A stretch of DNA of 64,000 nucleotides from Algoriphagus aestuariicola (GTDB lineage Bacteria > Bacteroidota > Bacteroidia > Cytophagales > Cyclobacteriaceae): positions 976,592 to 1,040,591 of the forward strand of contig NZ_JAFKCW010000002.1 in assembly GCF_017254835.1 (NCBI RefSeq). Reading direction: 5' to 3'. Both the position numbers and the translations under genes were made by a program. The notes beneath the pieces are model-generated. The model was not told the DNA's origin, did not search any database, and saw nothing but the letters and a program-made list of their open reading frames with translations. Shown piece after piece: positions 9,792-19,353 of this stretch. How positions within the stretch are numbered: the stretch's first letter is position 1; every line of letters begins with the position of its first letter.

Positions 9792-10485
9792 GCTGACTTG
9801 CAAGGCAATCGAATCACTCCTGGCCTCGGAGGACGGTAACCAAATTCGATTTATGATTCAGGTATATGAATCTGCTAAGACCGAAAGCTACCACTATCCT
9901 TATTGCGAAACGATTTTCACCAACCGCCCCTTCAACTATAACCGTCTGATGAATGCGGGGATCAAAAAAGGAAAAGCCCCTTTTGTTTGTCTTTGCAACA
10001 ATGATCTAATTTTTCATCCCGGATGGGCAAGTAAAATCTTGGAGGCATTTCGGAAATACACCGACTTGGAAAGCGCATCTCCCCTCTGTGAAATCAACCA
10101 TAGAGAACGGGGCATTCTGACAAATACGGGAATCCACATAGGCTACGAGGTCAGAAAGCACGTGGCTGGCTGGTGTTTATTTTTCAAAAGAAGTATGCTG
10201 GAGAAAACGGGGCTTTTGGACGAGCGCTTTAAGTTTTGGTTCGCAGACAATGACTACGCCAAAACCCTCGAAAAGCACCAAATCCTCCACGGGCTGGTCT
10301 CCGATTCGCAGGTAGATCACCTGGAAAGCCAGACCCTTAAAACGAAAACGCAAAAGGAACAGCTCCTTCTGACTACCGACGAGCGATTTTTGTACGAATG
10401 CAAGTGGGGCAAAAGAAGCTACTTCTCCTATCTAAATTTCAAACGCAAACAATTTTTCAAAAACCTCAAACCACAAACCGCATGA
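9736..10485 (+). CDS. Family 2 glycosyltransferase-like protein
   Basis: Small glycosyltransferase-like protein, 249 aa. The start at 9736 is supported by the family-like N-terminus DLIILSNAKTPELRELT. The usual DXD site appears as CLCNNDLIFHPGW (about residues 90-102), and FKFWFADNDYAKTL (about 170-183) is the acceptor-side acidic motif. The weak DXD may mean altered metal use. Starts inside the previous gene (56-bp overlap, other frame) and ends in an ATGA overlap with the broken fifth glycosyltransferase, so the reading chain of the operon is preserved to its damaged end. Confidence 0.85.
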   Translation: MQLIDLIILSNAKTPELRELTCKAIESLLASEDGNQIRFMIQVYESAKTESYHYPYCETIFTNRPFNYNRLMNAGIKKGKAPFVCLCNNDLIFHPGWASKILEAFRKYTDLESASPLCEINHRERGILTNTGIHIGYEVRKHVAGWCLFFKRSMLEKTGLLDERFKFWFADNDYAKTLEKHQILHGLVSDSQVDHLESQTLKTKTQKEQLLLTTDERFLYECKWGKRSYFSYLNFKRKQFFKNLKPQTA

Positions 10486-10679
10486 GAATTTCTTCCAGGG
10501 TATCCATTGTAATCCCCAATTACAACTCAGCCCAATTTTTGTCCGAAACACTCCAATCCGCAATGGAGTCCTTTTACCCAAACCTGGAAATCATAGTAGT
10601 GGACGACGGATCAAATGCAACTAAACAACTTTTCAAAAGAACTCTGGTTCGTCCATTCCCTGTTCCTTTCGCATTTTAA
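10482..10679 (+). pseudogene. Truncated family 2 glycosyltransferase remnant
   Basis: Only 65 codons survive of what should be a gene of about 300. The N-terminus is intact (RVSIVIPNYNSAQFLSE, then EIIVVDDGS) and starts in a normal ATGA overlap with the upstream gene, then the frame runs into unrelated residues and a stop just after the VDDGS motif. No DXD site remains. A short out-of-frame ORF (10615-10752, 45 aa with FVHSLFLSHFKK) begins at the break and could be the 3' end of the same or another cluster gene joined by a deletion. The end of the polysaccharide cluster therefore appears to be deleted. Confidence 0.75.
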
Positions 10680-10738
10680 AAAATCAGCCTCAAAACCGGC
10701 ATGGACAATAAAGGAAACGGAGTTCGTGCCGTCCTCCT

Positions 10739-11077
10739 TTAGCTACCCATGATTCTTTTCCTATGGACTAGTCCCCAAAAATGCAGCTCATCCAAGACCT
10801 TTTCCAAAGACAAACCATGTGGTGTGATGGAATATTGGACTGTAGGCGGGAAGGTATCAAGCACCTCCCGTACTACAAGTTGATTGGCTTCGAGGCTCTT
10901 CAACTCTTTGGAAAGCATCTTGTCGGTGATTCCCGGAACATCTTTCGCAAGCTGCTTAAACCGTTTTGGCTTCTCTGACAAGGCAAACAAAATAAGAAGC
11001 TTCCATCTCCCCTCGACCGCTTCCAAAGCATCTCGGATAGAAAGCATAGTTTTCGGACAACCGGCTTGTGACAGCAT
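10739..11077 (-). CDS. HxlR-family transcriptional regulator
   Basis: Winged helix-turn-helix regulator, 112 aa, full length for HxlR. Seen: EGRWKLLILFALSEKPKRF, GITDKMLSKELKSLEANQLV and VQYSITPHGLSLEKVL. A cysteine at residue 7 (AGCPKTM) sits where redox- or aldehyde-sensing members carry theirs. It is divergent from a DoxX-family membrane gene whose coding region starts 114 bp away, a pairing commonly seen for this family, so the DoxX gene is its likely target (inference). Its 3' end abuts the broken glycosyltransferase region. Confidence 0.93.
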   Translation of the reverse strand: MLSQAGCPKTMLSIRDALEAVEGRWKLLILFALSEKPKRFKQLAKDVPGITDKMLSKELKSLEANQLVVREVLDTFPPTVQYSITPHGLSLEKVLDELHFWGLVHRKRIMGS

Positions 11078-11191
11078 AGACTATAGTTTTTCACATTACT
11101 TTCCAGTTGGATAGCGCTTTCCACTTGGGAAGTAATATCATTTTGAAAGCAAAGGTAACTAAGCTTGCAGCTTCATCTAACAAATAACGAA

Positions 11192-11584
11192 ATGCATGCC
11201 AAGCAAAAACCTTCAAAAATTCTAATCATCGCGCTTTGGACTGCGCAGGGAATTCTGGCCATCATCTTTTTGTGGGCTGGATATATGAAACTGATCCAGC
11301 ATGACGACTTCCCCTTTCTCTGGGGAAAAGAAAATCCTGGCCTCGTCACTCTGACTGGGATCATTGACCTGGCAGCGGCAGTCGGAATACTTGTTCCATC
11401 TTCACTTCGGATTTTCCCCTGGATTTCTATCCTCGCCTCCTATGGGATTGTAGCGCTAATGCTTACAGCCGCCATTTTCCATGTATCTAGAGGAGAAGCG
11501 GCCGATATCGGGTTTAACATCTTCATGGCATTTCTCGCCCTCTATGTCATCTGGGGAAGAGCGCGGCTACAAAGGCGCTCCTAA
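11192..11584 (+). CDS. DoxX-family membrane protein
   Basis: Small integral inner-membrane protein, 130 aa, with four predicted helices (about 9-30, 47-66, 74-95, 105-122) and the DoxX-like stretch IIFLWAGYMKLIQ. The ATG at 11192 is preferred over a TTG nine codons upstream because the family N-terminus begins there. Function of these DoxX-like proteins is poorly defined; they are often tied to thiol or quinone stress. Divergent from the HxlR regulator and probably controlled by it. Confidence 0.85.
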   Translation: MHAKQKPSKILIIALWTAQGILAIIFLWAGYMKLIQHDDFPFLWGKENPGLVTLTGIIDLAAAVGILVPSSLRIFPWISILASYGIVALMLTAAIFHVSRGEAADIGFNIFMAFLALYVIWGRARLQRRS

Positions 11585-11666
11585 CCTGCGAATTGTGTAC
11601 AACGCATCTTCATCAATTGGCAAAAAACCATTTCCAAGAACCAGGATTGTCGCGTAATTTAAGGCT

Positions 11667-12812
11667 ATGAAATCCCTCTCGATCCTGACAACGGCAGTGG
11701 CGCTCATCGCCTGCTCCTCTCCCAAACAAGAAATCCAAGTGAATCCAAATCCCGAACCCGCCGTGACTTATAATTTTCTGATCGGAACCTACACCGACTC
11801 CCTCAATCACGGGATCAATTTCCTTTCTTTTTCCCCTTCGGAAAACTTGATGACTGTCGAAACGGTGGCCGCTGGCATAGCCAATCCTTCCTTTGTGATT
11901 GCAAGCAAGGATGGGAAGACCGTCTATTCCTTGGAAGAAGAAGCGGGTGTTAAAGGAGGGAAAGTGCTCACTTTCTCAAGAAATCCAGCGGACAATTCAC
12001 TGGGTCTCCTTGATCAGGATGATTCTATGGGAGACCACCCCTGTCATATTTCCATGTCACCAAATGAGGATTTTGTCATCCTGGGCAATTACTCAGGCGG
12101 CAATCTCTCCGTTTTCAAGGTTTCCCCGGAAGGTAAATTGGACTTTGTGCAGCTCGTCCAGCACAGCGGCAAAAGCGTGAATCCAGACCGCCAGGAAAAG
12201 CCACACGTCCACTCCACAACCTTTGACCCTGAGGGAAAGCGCGTACTCGTCGCCGACTTGGGTACGGACAAGGTGTACGTCTATGACTTTGATCCCAGCC
12301 AAACCCAGCCTCTGACGTTGTTTGCAGAATTTCCCATGACCCCAGGTGACGGGCCCCGCCATCTGGCTTTTTCCGGGGATGGCAAAGAAGTGTTGGTAGT
12401 GGAGGAAATGTCGGCTATGCTGGACGTTTTTTCTTACGACAATGGACAGCTAGCTCCCAAGCAAAGGCTTACGCTTTTGAATGAGGGATTTAATGGAAAT
12501 GTCGGAGCGGCAGAGATCCGGGTATCCCCAGATGGAAAAAACGTATATGTCTCCAACCGGGGCGACGCCAATACGATCTCCGTATTCGCAAAAAACAATG
12601 CTGGTGAATACGAGCGCGTACAAAACATTGCTTCCGGTGGCTTGATGCCCCGAAACTTTAACCTCACTTTGGATGGTAAATACTTGCTCGCGGCACATCA
12701 AGCCAGCAACGACATTGTGATTTTTGAGCGAAGCCCAGAGAATGGTAGCCTAACCCAAACACCTTGGAAAGCCACCGTTCACAAGCCGGTGTACCTCCAT
12801 CGACTAGATTAA
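11667..12812 (+). CDS. Lactonase family lipoprotein (6-phosphogluconolactonase YbhE-type)
   Basis: Seven-bladed beta-propeller lactonase, 381 aa. A signal peptide with lipobox (VALIACSS) places it in the envelope as a lipoprotein, unlike the cytoplasmic E. coli Pgl. Repeated blade motifs such as FVIASKDGKTVYSLEE, CHISMSPNEDFVILGNYSGGNLSV, PRHLAFSGDGKEVLVVEE and EIRVSPDGKNVYVSNRG are visible, with HVHSTTFDPEGKRVLVADLG mid-protein. The family hydrolyses sugar lactones; an envelope location argues against a pentose-phosphate role and for an external lactone. It converges with menC, and the two stop codons overlap by 4 nt. Confidence 0.88.
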   Translation: MKSLSILTTAVALIACSSPKQEIQVNPNPEPAVTYNFLIGTYTDSLNHGINFLSFSPSENLMTVETVAAGIANPSFVIASKDGKTVYSLEEEAGVKGGKVLTFSRNPADNSLGLLDQDDSMGDHPCHISMSPNEDFVILGNYSGGNLSVFKVSPEGKLDFVQLVQHSGKSVNPDRQEKPHVHSTTFDPEGKRVLVADLGTDKVYVYDFDPSQTQPLTLFAEFPMTPGDGPRHLAFSGDGKEVLVVEEMSAMLDVFSYDNGQLAPKQRLTLLNEGFNGNVGAAEIRVSPDGKNVYVSNRGDANTISVFAKNNAGEYERVQNIASGGLMPRNFNLTLDGKYLLAAHQASNDIVIFERSPENGSLTQTPWKATVHKPVYLHRLD

Positions 12813-13891
12813 ACTGGTTCTCCCCAAGACTTTTCGGTTTTGTAGAAAATCTTTCCAGACTCGATTTCCAGAGGTGAAGCCAGGTTGTTGTGATAGAGTT
12901 TGCCTGTGCCCAGACCCTGCGGAATTTTGGTTGCCAAGGCTGAGGCAAGCTGGGAGATTGCGTTCAGGCCGATGTTACTCTCCAATGCGGAGGTCATCCA
13001 CCAGCCGATACTTCTTTCTTCAGCCAACTTCACCCATTCTCGGGTTTCCAGAATCCCACCAAGTAACGTCGGTTTGAGAATGATGTGCTGGGGTCTTACC
13101 GTATCCAAAAGTGTTTTCTTTTCGGCGACCCCGATCAGCTCTTCATCCAAGGCGATGGGGAGTGGAGTGGCTTCGCATAGCGCCTTCATTTCTTGAAATT
13201 GCCCAGCCCGAATGGGTTGCTCGATGCTCTGGATGTCCAATTCGGCGAGTCTACCGAGCTTTTTCAAAGCATCTTTTGGAGAAAAAGCTCCATTCGCATC
13301 TACACGGAGCACGATCTGATCTTTGGTAAATCGGCTTCGGATGTACTGCAAAAGTGCGATCTCCTGCTCAAAGTCAATTGCTCCGATCTTCATCTTGATA
13401 CAGTCGAATCCTTCACTCAACTTTTGGTCGATCTGCTCCAGCATAAAGTCCCTGTCTCCCATCCAAATTAGTCCATTGATCGGAATACCTTCTTGAGCAT
13501 CGAAAAAACGATTGGAAAACAATCTTTTCTTTCCTCCACACGCCAAGTCCAACAACGCTGTTTCCAAGCCGAAGCGGATTGAAGGCAAATCAAAGGGAAC
13601 AAGATCTTCCAATTGGTTTAGAATTGCTTTTTCCTCCAATTCAAAAGTAACCTCATTGAGTGAAACGAGAGTTTTCTTCAGGATCTCCTCAAAATCCTCA
13701 CGATGGTCTGGACTTAGCTTGACCAGCGGCGCCGCCTCACCCCAGCCGACGATATCCCGGTTTGCGGAATCTAATGCTTTGATCCAATACACCTCCCGCG
13801 TCTTGAGCACGCCTCGTGAGGTGCCCGCTTCAAATCGGAAATTGAGCGTTCTTTTAGTGTAGGAAAAGCAAAGTGTCGTCGGCGAAGTCAT
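12809..13891 (-). CDS. menC: o-Succinylbenzoate synthase
   Basis: Enolase-superfamily enzyme of menaquinone synthesis: dehydrates SHCHC to o-succinylbenzoate in the cytoplasm. 360 aa. Catalytic set visible: KMK (Lys166 and Lys168), Asp198 in VDANGAF, Glu224 in SIEQPI, Asp249 in ALDEEL and Lys273 in ILKP. The C-terminal WWMTSALESNIGLNAISQ is typical of Bacteroidota MenC and helps separate it from Ala-Glu epimerases, which remain the alternative. It stands alone here, without other men genes. Divergent from queA, with 63 bp between coding starts; convergent with the lactonase gene. Confidence 0.88.
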   Translation of the reverse strand: MTSPTTLCFSYTKRTLNFRFEAGTSRGVLKTREVYWIKALDSANRDIVGWGEAAPLVKLSPDHREDFEEILKKTLVSLNEVTFELEEKAILNQLEDLVPFDLPSIRFGLETALLDLACGGKKRLFSNRFFDAQEGIPINGLIWMGDRDFMLEQIDQKLSEGFDCIKMKIGAIDFEQEIALLQYIRSRFTKDQIVLRVDANGAFSPKDALKKLGRLAELDIQSIEQPIRAGQFQEMKALCEATPLPIALDEELIGVAEKKTLLDTVRPQHIILKPTLLGGILETREWVKLAEERSIGWWMTSALESNIGLNAISQLASALATKIPQGLGTGKLYHNNLASPLEIESGKIFYKTEKSWGEPV

Positions 13892-13926
13892 TCGGGATTG
13901 GGGGATTTCAGGTAAAAATGGATGCC

Positions 13927-13934
13927 TATATTTG
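13927..13934 (+). promoter_or_regulatory. Bacteroidota-type -7 promoter element for queA
   Basis: TATATTTG is an exact match to the TAnnTTTG -7 consensus of Bacteroidota. It lies 20 bp before the queA ATG at 13955. Its presence inside the upstream in-frame extension argues that translation starts at 13955. A matching -33 TTG at normal spacing was not found. Confidence 0.55.
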
Positions 13935-13954
13935 CACCCAAATCAGCCCATCCG

Positions 13955-15163
13955 ATGGATATCCCTCAGATCGACCTTAGAGACTACGAATATACACTCC
14001 CCGACGAACGCATTGCCAAGTTTCCGCTGGAAAAGCGGGACAGTTCTCAGGTCTTGCATTATCAAAAGGGAGAGATCCAGCATTTCCATTTTTGCGATAT
14101 CCCCGAGCTGCTACCGGTAGAAACGCTGTTGGTGTACAACGACACCAAGGTAATTCCGGCACGCCTTATCTTCCAGCGCGAGACCGGAGCCAAGATCGAA
14201 ATCTTCCTTCTTGCCCCTACAGCACCCACCACGGTTATCCCCGAGATTATGCTGGCCAAGCATCCCGTGACTTGGGAAACCATGATCGGCAACGCCAAAA
14301 AATGGAAGGACGGAGAAGTCCTACAGGGAAAAGTCAACGTATCGGGCAAGGAAGTAGTCCTCAACGCAAGCCTAAAAAACAGGGAATCTAAACTCGTTGA
14401 ATTCACCTGGAATGATCCTGAGATTGCTTTTGTGGATTTGGTGGAAGCCAGTGGAGAAATTCCCCTCCCTCCCTACCTCAACCGCAAGCCGGAAGTAGAG
14501 GATCGGGATCGCTATCAAACCGTCTATTCCAAAAAAGAAGGAGCCGTAGCCGCGCCGACTGCGGGGCTGCACTTCACGGCGGCAGTTTTTGAGAAGCTCC
14601 GCAAAAAAGGAATCCGCGAAGCAGAAGTTACCCTTCATGTGAGCGCGGGCACCTTTCAGCCGATCAAAGTGGACAATGTACTGGAGCATCCCATGCACAG
14701 CGAGCAGATCCAGATCAATCGAGCGACCATCAAATCCCTTTTAAAGAACCAGGGCAAAACCGTCGCTGTAGGCACCACATCGGTCCGTACGCTGGAAAGC
14801 TTGTTTTGGTACGGGGTCAAACTCATCGAAGGAAAAGGCGAGGATTTCTTTATTTCAAAGCTCTTTGCCTACGAAAAAAGGGAGCGGATTCCCTCCAAAA
14901 CCGACGCACTACAAGCAATCCTCAACTGGATGGAAGCAAATCAGCAGGATTCCATTCTTGGCCAAACCGAAATCTTCATCTTCCCGGGTTACGTCTTCCG
15001 CATGATCGAGGGCTTGATCACCAATTTCCATCAACCAGGCTCAACCTTGGTGTTGCTGATTGCCACCATCTTGGGCGAGGATTGGAAAAAAGTCTATCAA
15101 GAGGCCTTGGACAAAAATTATCGCTTTCTCAGCTATGGTGATAGTAGTTTGCTTTGGCTTTAG
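13955..15163 (+). CDS. queA: S-adenosylmethionine:tRNA ribosyltransferase-isomerase
   Basis: Transfers and rearranges the ribosyl part of SAM onto 7-aminomethyl-7-deazaguanine in tRNA, the epoxyqueuosine step of queuosine synthesis. 402 aa from the ATG at 13955, a normal or slightly long size. N-terminus DYEYTLPDERIAKFPLEKRD, TLLVYNDTKVIPARL, APTAGLHFT and the C-terminal ITNFHQPGSTLVLLIA...YRFLSYGDSS are all hallmark QueA sequences. A start 11 codons further upstream is possible but would include the promoter element at 13927-13934. Divergent from menC; no other queuosine genes nearby. Confidence 0.96.
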   Translation: MDIPQIDLRDYEYTLPDERIAKFPLEKRDSSQVLHYQKGEIQHFHFCDIPELLPVETLLVYNDTKVIPARLIFQRETGAKIEIFLLAPTAPTTVIPEIMLAKHPVTWETMIGNAKKWKDGEVLQGKVNVSGKEVVLNASLKNRESKLVEFTWNDPEIAFVDLVEASGEIPLPPYLNRKPEVEDRDRYQTVYSKKEGAVAAPTAGLHFTAAVFEKLRKKGIREAEVTLHVSAGTFQPIKVDNVLEHPMHSEQIQINRATIKSLLKNQGKTVAVGTTSVRTLESLFWYGVKLIEGKGEDFFISKLFAYEKRERIPSKTDALQAILNWMEANQQDSILGQTEIFIFPGYVFRMIEGLITNFHQPGSTLVLLIATILGEDWKKVYQEALDKNYRFLSYGDSSLLWL

Positions 15164-15240
15164 GTTGACATCTAGTATCTAGCACAAGGAAATTAGTTTT
15201 TCATAAAAAAGCGGCAGACAGACAATTAGAGAATCTAACC

Positions 15241-16788
15241 ATGCACCGATTAACAGAACTCTTTTTTGCTTTTGTTTTAGCCTTCTCGCTAATCTCCTGC
15301 AAAGAGGACGAAAAACCTGACGGGAGAATACCTCTGACGATAGATGGCTTTTCTCTTACATCGGCAAATGTACCAGGAGGCAGATTGCTTGCCGATGGAG
15401 AATGGGAACACAGCTTCGGAGAAAAAATCAGTCTAGTCTTCGTATCCCAATCTACCCAGACTAATTACCCTTTTACTTTTGTGCCGGATTTTAGTGGTGT
15501 ATTGCCCGAGGTATTTCTTCCTCCAGGGAGCTATTTCTATTACGGAAGCTCCGATGCCTCGCAAATCACGTCTTATTTGCCTGTTCAGATCGAGGGCTTC
15601 CTGGAAATCACAGCCCCTACTTCAGCTCTTCTTCAGGGCAAAACAGCTTACCAATTGGTAAGTTTTTCGGATGAAAACCTAAGCGAAGAAAGCCATATCA
15701 CCCATCCCCAAGAAACACCTCTTTTTCACAAAGACGGCTACTACTATGCCTATGTAATTCCAGCCCTACTTTTCAAAACCGAACTGGTGCTCAAAAACGG
15801 AAACAGGATCCACTGGGGTGTTGATACCCAAGCCTTCACCCATAGTTCCTTTTCCTTTAGGACATCCACAAGTTCAAGCTCAACTCCGCCTCTAAGCGAT
15901 CCCCACCTCGTTTTCTCGGAGGTGAGAGTCAATCTGGACACGGAATCAGCACCGGATCGCATGCCGCCTTTTTATCAAGTCGAGCTAGATGCCGATTTAA
16001 CGGAGGCTTCAGGCCTACAATTTGTCGGTCAACATTTATATACCATCAATGACGGAGGCAATGCCGCAGAGATCTATGAAATAGACCAATACCACGGCCA
16101 GGTGATCCGTCGCATCCGGGTAACCAACGCTTCCAACATTGACTGGGAAGATCTTGCCAGCGACAGTCAATTCCTGTATATCGGCGACTTCGGAAACAAC
16201 CTGGGTAACCGAACCGACCTTCGGGTGCTAAGGATTTCTCTAAATGAGTTAGAAACCAAAAACGATGTACAAGCCGAAGTGATCCACTTCAGCTATGATC
16301 GACAATCGGGAAGTCCAAGTGCCGGGGAAGACCATAGATTTGACTGCGAAGCGATGGTCTATCATGGGGGTCAACTGCTACTTTTCACCAAACCTACCAA
16401 TGCCCAAGGCAGCGATGTTTATATACTGGACCCAAAACCCGGAACACAAGTTGCGAGATATGCGGGAACATTTGAAACAGAAGGCTGGATCACGGGTGCA
16501 GAAGTGACTCGAAATGGCAAAAACCTTGTATTCATCGGATATGAAAATGCGGGAGCCACCTCGCAGGCCTTTATTGGTGTAATCAAAAACCCACAACTTC
16601 CAGCTATTTCCGGAAATCCGATGAAAACAATTCGATTGGGAGCCGTCGTATTTAACAGCCAGACCGAGGGCATCGCAATAGATGCAGACTATCGGGTAAA
16701 AATAGCTGGGGAACAGCTCAACCAAGGCGGTCTCACTGTTCCCCAACGTTTGTCAGAATTGGATCTGAAAGGAATCTTGGCCAATTAG
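15241..16788 (+). CDS. Lipoprotein with C-terminal beta-propeller-like region, function unknown
   Basis: 515 aa with a signal peptide ending in a lipobox (FSLISC, Cys near residue 20). Residues about 30-230 have no recognisable domain. Residues about 245-510 look like a propeller of the SdiA-regulated/esterase-like type: [70 protein letters not shown]. The DWEDLA and GDFGNN motifs often form a metal or ligand site in this group. Stands alone; its stop overlaps the convergent pgi stop. Likely an envelope protein; no function is claimed. Confidence 0.75.
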   Translation: MHRLTELFFAFVLAFSLISCKEDEKPDGRIPLTIDGFSLTSANVPGGRLLADGEWEHSFGEKISLVFVSQSTQTNYPFTFVPDFSGVLPEVFLPPGSYFYYGSSDASQITSYLPVQIEGFLEITAPTSALLQGKTAYQLVSFSDENLSEESHITHPQETPLFHKDGYYYAYVIPALLFKTELVLKNGNRIHWGVDTQAFTHSSFSFRTSTSSSSTPPLSDPHLVFSEVRVNLDTESAPDRMPPFYQVELDADLTEASGLQFVGQHLYTINDGGNAAEIYEIDQYHGQVIRRIRVTNASNIDWEDLASDSQFLYIGDFGNNLGNRTDLRVLRISLNELETKNDVQAEVIHFSYDRQSGSPSAGEDHRFDCEAMVYHGGQLLLFTKPTNAQGSDVYILDPKPGTQVARYAGTFETEGWITGAEVTRNGKNLVFIGYENAGATSQAFIGVIKNPQLPAISGNPMKTIRLGAVVFNSQTEGIAIDADYRVKIAGEQLNQGGLTVPQRLSELDLKGILAN

Positions 16789-18434
16789 CCTTTTCGCATT
16801 GCTTTGTAGGCATTGATCAGGCCATTGGTGGAGCTGTCGTGGGATGTCACTTCCTCCTCACCAGCCAACTCAGGCAGAATTCCGTTGGCCAGAACTTTAC
16901 CCAGCTCCACTCCCCATTGGTCAAAGCTGAAAATATTCCAGACCACACCCTGCACAAAAATCTTGTGCTCATACATTGCGATCAGCTGGCCGAGGGTGTA
17001 GGGATTGATTTCCTTGACGAGAATCGAGTTGGTTGGGCGATTGCCTTCAAACACGCGATGCGGAGCGATTTTTTCGATTTCCTCCGCTGATTTTCCAGCT
17101 TTTTCCATCTCGGCTTTCACGGCTTCCAAAGATTTCCCGTTCATCAATGCTTCGGTTTGAGCAAAGAAGTTGGATAGCAGCTTTTGGTGATGGTCGCCTA
17201 TCGGATTGTGGGAAATAGCCGGGGCGATAAAGTCACAGGGTATCAAGCGCGTACCTTGGTGGATTAACTGGTAAAAGGCATGCTGTCCATTGGTACCCGG
17301 CTCACCCCAGATGATTGGGCCTGTGGTGTAATCGACTTTTCCGCCGGATCGAGTCACATATTTTCCGTTGCTCTCCATATTCCCCTGCTGGAAATAGGCC
17401 GCAAAACGGTGCATGTATTGGTCGTAAGGAAGAATAGCCTCTGAGGTAGCACCCTGGAAATTGGTATTCCAAATTCCAATCATCGCCAGCACCATCGGAA
17501 TGTTTCGCTCAAAAGCCGTGTGGCGGAAGTGCTCATCCATAGAGTGGGCACCGGAAAGGAGTTTTTCGAAGTTGTCAAAGCCGATCACGCAGGCGATGGG
17601 CAGGCCGATGGCAGACCAGAGGGAATACCTGCCCCCTACCCAATCCCAAAAGGCAAACATGTTGGCCGTGTCGATCCCGAAGGCCGAGACTGCCTTGGCG
17701 TTGGTGGAGAGGGCCACGAAGTGCTTGGCCACCGCGGCCTCATCTTTTGCCGTCGCCAAAAACCAGTCCCGCGCCGTATGGGCATTGGTCATGGTCTCTT
17801 GTGTAGTGAAAGTCTTGGAAGCGATAAAGAAAAGTGTGGTCTCCGGTTCGACCTTCTTCAAAGTCTCCGCGATATGGGTTCCGTCCACATTGGATACAAA
17901 GAAGATCTCCAAGTCGGGACTTTGATACGGCTTCAATGCCTCTGTCACCATCACCGGACCGAGGTCGGAGCCGCCGATTCCTATATTCACCAGAGACTTG
18001 ATGGGCTTGCCGGTATAGCCAAGCCACTTGCCGCCGTGGATTTGGTCTGCAAAACCTTTCATCTGCGCCAACACAGCATTGACCTCGGGCATCACATCCT
18101 TGCCGTCTACATAGACGGGATGGCTTCTTCTATTTCTAAGTGCGGTATGAAGTACCGCACGGTTTTCGGTCTGGTTGATCGGTAATCCACTAAACATCTC
18201 CTCGATGGCTTCGTGCACGCCGGTCTCCCTCGCCAAATCCATTAAAGCAGCCAATATACCGTCAGAGACGCGATTTTTGGAAAAATCGACAAGGATATCC
18301 TCAAACTTGACGCTGAACTCGTCGAAGCGTCCGGGATACTGAAAATGGGAGGCGATGCTGTGGTTTTTGTGCTTTTCGACCAGCTCCAAAAGTCTTGTCC
18401 AAGCAGGTGTAGTGGTAGGGTTGACTGCGTTCAT
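16785..18434 (-). CDS. pgi: Glucose-6-phosphate isomerase
   Basis: Interconverts glucose-6-phosphate and fructose-6-phosphate in glycolysis and gluconeogenesis, cytoplasmic. 549 aa, the length of the long bacterial/eukaryotic-like form. Signatures: [63 protein letters not shown] and [10 protein letters not shown], the last two holding the catalytic Glu/His/Lys environment. Start ATG at 18434. Monocistronic; it converges with the upstream lipoprotein gene and the stops overlap by 4 nt. Confidence 0.97.
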   Translation of the reverse strand: MNAVNPTTTPAWTRLLELVEKHKNHSIASHFQYPGRFDEFSVKFEDILVDFSKNRVSDGILAALMDLARETGVHEAIEEMFSGLPINQTENRAVLHTALRNRRSHPVYVDGKDVMPEVNAVLAQMKGFADQIHGGKWLGYTGKPIKSLVNIGIGGSDLGPVMVTEALKPYQSPDLEIFFVSNVDGTHIAETLKKVEPETTLFFIASKTFTTQETMTNAHTARDWFLATAKDEAAVAKHFVALSTNAKAVSAFGIDTANMFAFWDWVGGRYSLWSAIGLPIACVIGFDNFEKLLSGAHSMDEHFRHTAFERNIPMVLAMIGIWNTNFQGATSEAILPYDQYMHRFAAYFQQGNMESNGKYVTRSGGKVDYTTGPIIWGEPGTNGQHAFYQLIHQGTRLIPCDFIAPAISHNPIGDHHQKLLSNFFAQTEALMNGKSLEAVKAEMEKAGKSAEEIEKIAPHRVFEGNRPTNSILVKEINPYTLGQLIAMYEHKIFVQGVVWNIFSFDQWGVELGKVLANGILPELAGEEEVTSHDSSTNGLINAYKAMRKG

Positions 18435-18845
18435 ATTGGTAATAGGTAGTATGAGAAAGGAACAAAAATAAGAGTATTCCCAAGGGAATGAAGGAAAATC
18501 TGGGGGGAATATGGTCAGACCTCAGTGAATTGGTCGGAGACCCGAAAGGACAGCTCAGCAGCAAAAATGTATTCTGGCATTTATGGAAGTAGCAAATCTC
18601 CCAAAAAAAACCGTTTAAACTTGCAATGGCTCAGGGTTCGCCATTCCGACGGTGTTTCCCAATAGTTGCAAATTGAAATGAATAGTACCGTAGTTTTGAA
18701 ACACCGCCCAAACAACGACCAAATTTTGCCTAGATGCCTTGGATTTCCACGATAATCCAAGGCACCTCACCAAAAACGAAGTAATTCCATGAAGAGAAAA
18801 TTGATTTTCTTCCGTCTTGTACACCGTATTCCCTACCTTTTTTCC
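18435..18845. other. Divergent intergenic region with an inverted repeat
   Basis: A 411-bp gap between pgi (leftward) and a small lipoprotein gene (rightward). The only structure I see is the perfect inverted repeat at 18735-18764, given as its own entry. An in-frame ATG at 18789 could extend the downstream gene, but the lipoprotein signal begins at 18846. Confidence 0.6.
18735..18764. other. Perfect 11-bp inverted repeat
   Basis: Arms TGCCTTGGATT (18735-18745) and AATCCAAGGCA (18754-18764) are perfectly complementary around an 8-base loop. No T-run follows on either strand, so it is less likely to be a terminator and could be an operator or mRNA leader hairpin for the gene starting at 18846. 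Confidence 0.45.
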
Positions 18846-19313
18846 ATGACCAAGCGCTTTTTCTCCATTCCCTTTATTGCGTTAGGCTTTGCCCTTGCCT
18901 TCTTGTCCTGCAACACCTGCGGCAATGCGGATATCCCCGTCTCCAAGTACGATTTTGAGTTTACTGTGGTGAGTGTCGAAACTGGTGAGGATCTAATTTT
19001 TGGGGAAGGGGCAACGCTGGATCTAGAGGGGTTTCAGCTTTACAGCATGCGGGGCAGCGACCGCATCCTACACGAACTCTATGCCTATCCCGAAGAAATC
19101 TACCCCGGACATCAAGCGATCTGGGCGGATGTCCGCGGTCTCCACGGAAGCCTTTATCTGGAGCATCCGGATGGGAAGTTGGACACGTTGCAGGCATTTT
19201 TCTCCCAACAGGAGACGGAATGCTGGGGCAGGATCGACAACCTCCAGGAAATCGTCCGAAATGGATCGGAACGCTTTATCGATATGTACACGGTGCTCCG
19301 GTTCAGTCGCTAA
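18846..19313 (+). CDS. Small lipoprotein of unknown function
   Basis: 155 aa from the ATG at 18846, chosen because MTKRFFSIPFIALGFALAFLSC forms a clean lipoprotein signal with the cysteine at residue 22. A longer form starting at 18789 would place a charged stretch before the signal. The mature part holds YDFEFTVVSVETGEDLIFG and a repeat of aromatic and acidic residues, with no domain I recognise. Cysteines also occur at residues 25 and about 127. It converges with the GMC oxidoreductase gene. Probably envelope-attached. Confidence 0.65.
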   Translation: MTKRFFSIPFIALGFALAFLSCNTCGNADIPVSKYDFEFTVVSVETGEDLIFGEGATLDLEGFQLYSMRGSDRILHELYAYPEEIYPGHQAIWADVRGLHGSLYLEHPDGKLDTLQAFFSQQETECWGRIDNLQEIVRNGSERFIDMYTVLRFSR

Positions 19314-19353
19314 CCGCATTTTTTCCCCTTCTCCCAAACAGCTCGCAAGGTTT

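Noticed and set aside
17520-18185. 221-aa plus-strand frame opposite pgi
   Set aside because: Antisense shadow of a strongly conserved housekeeping gene.
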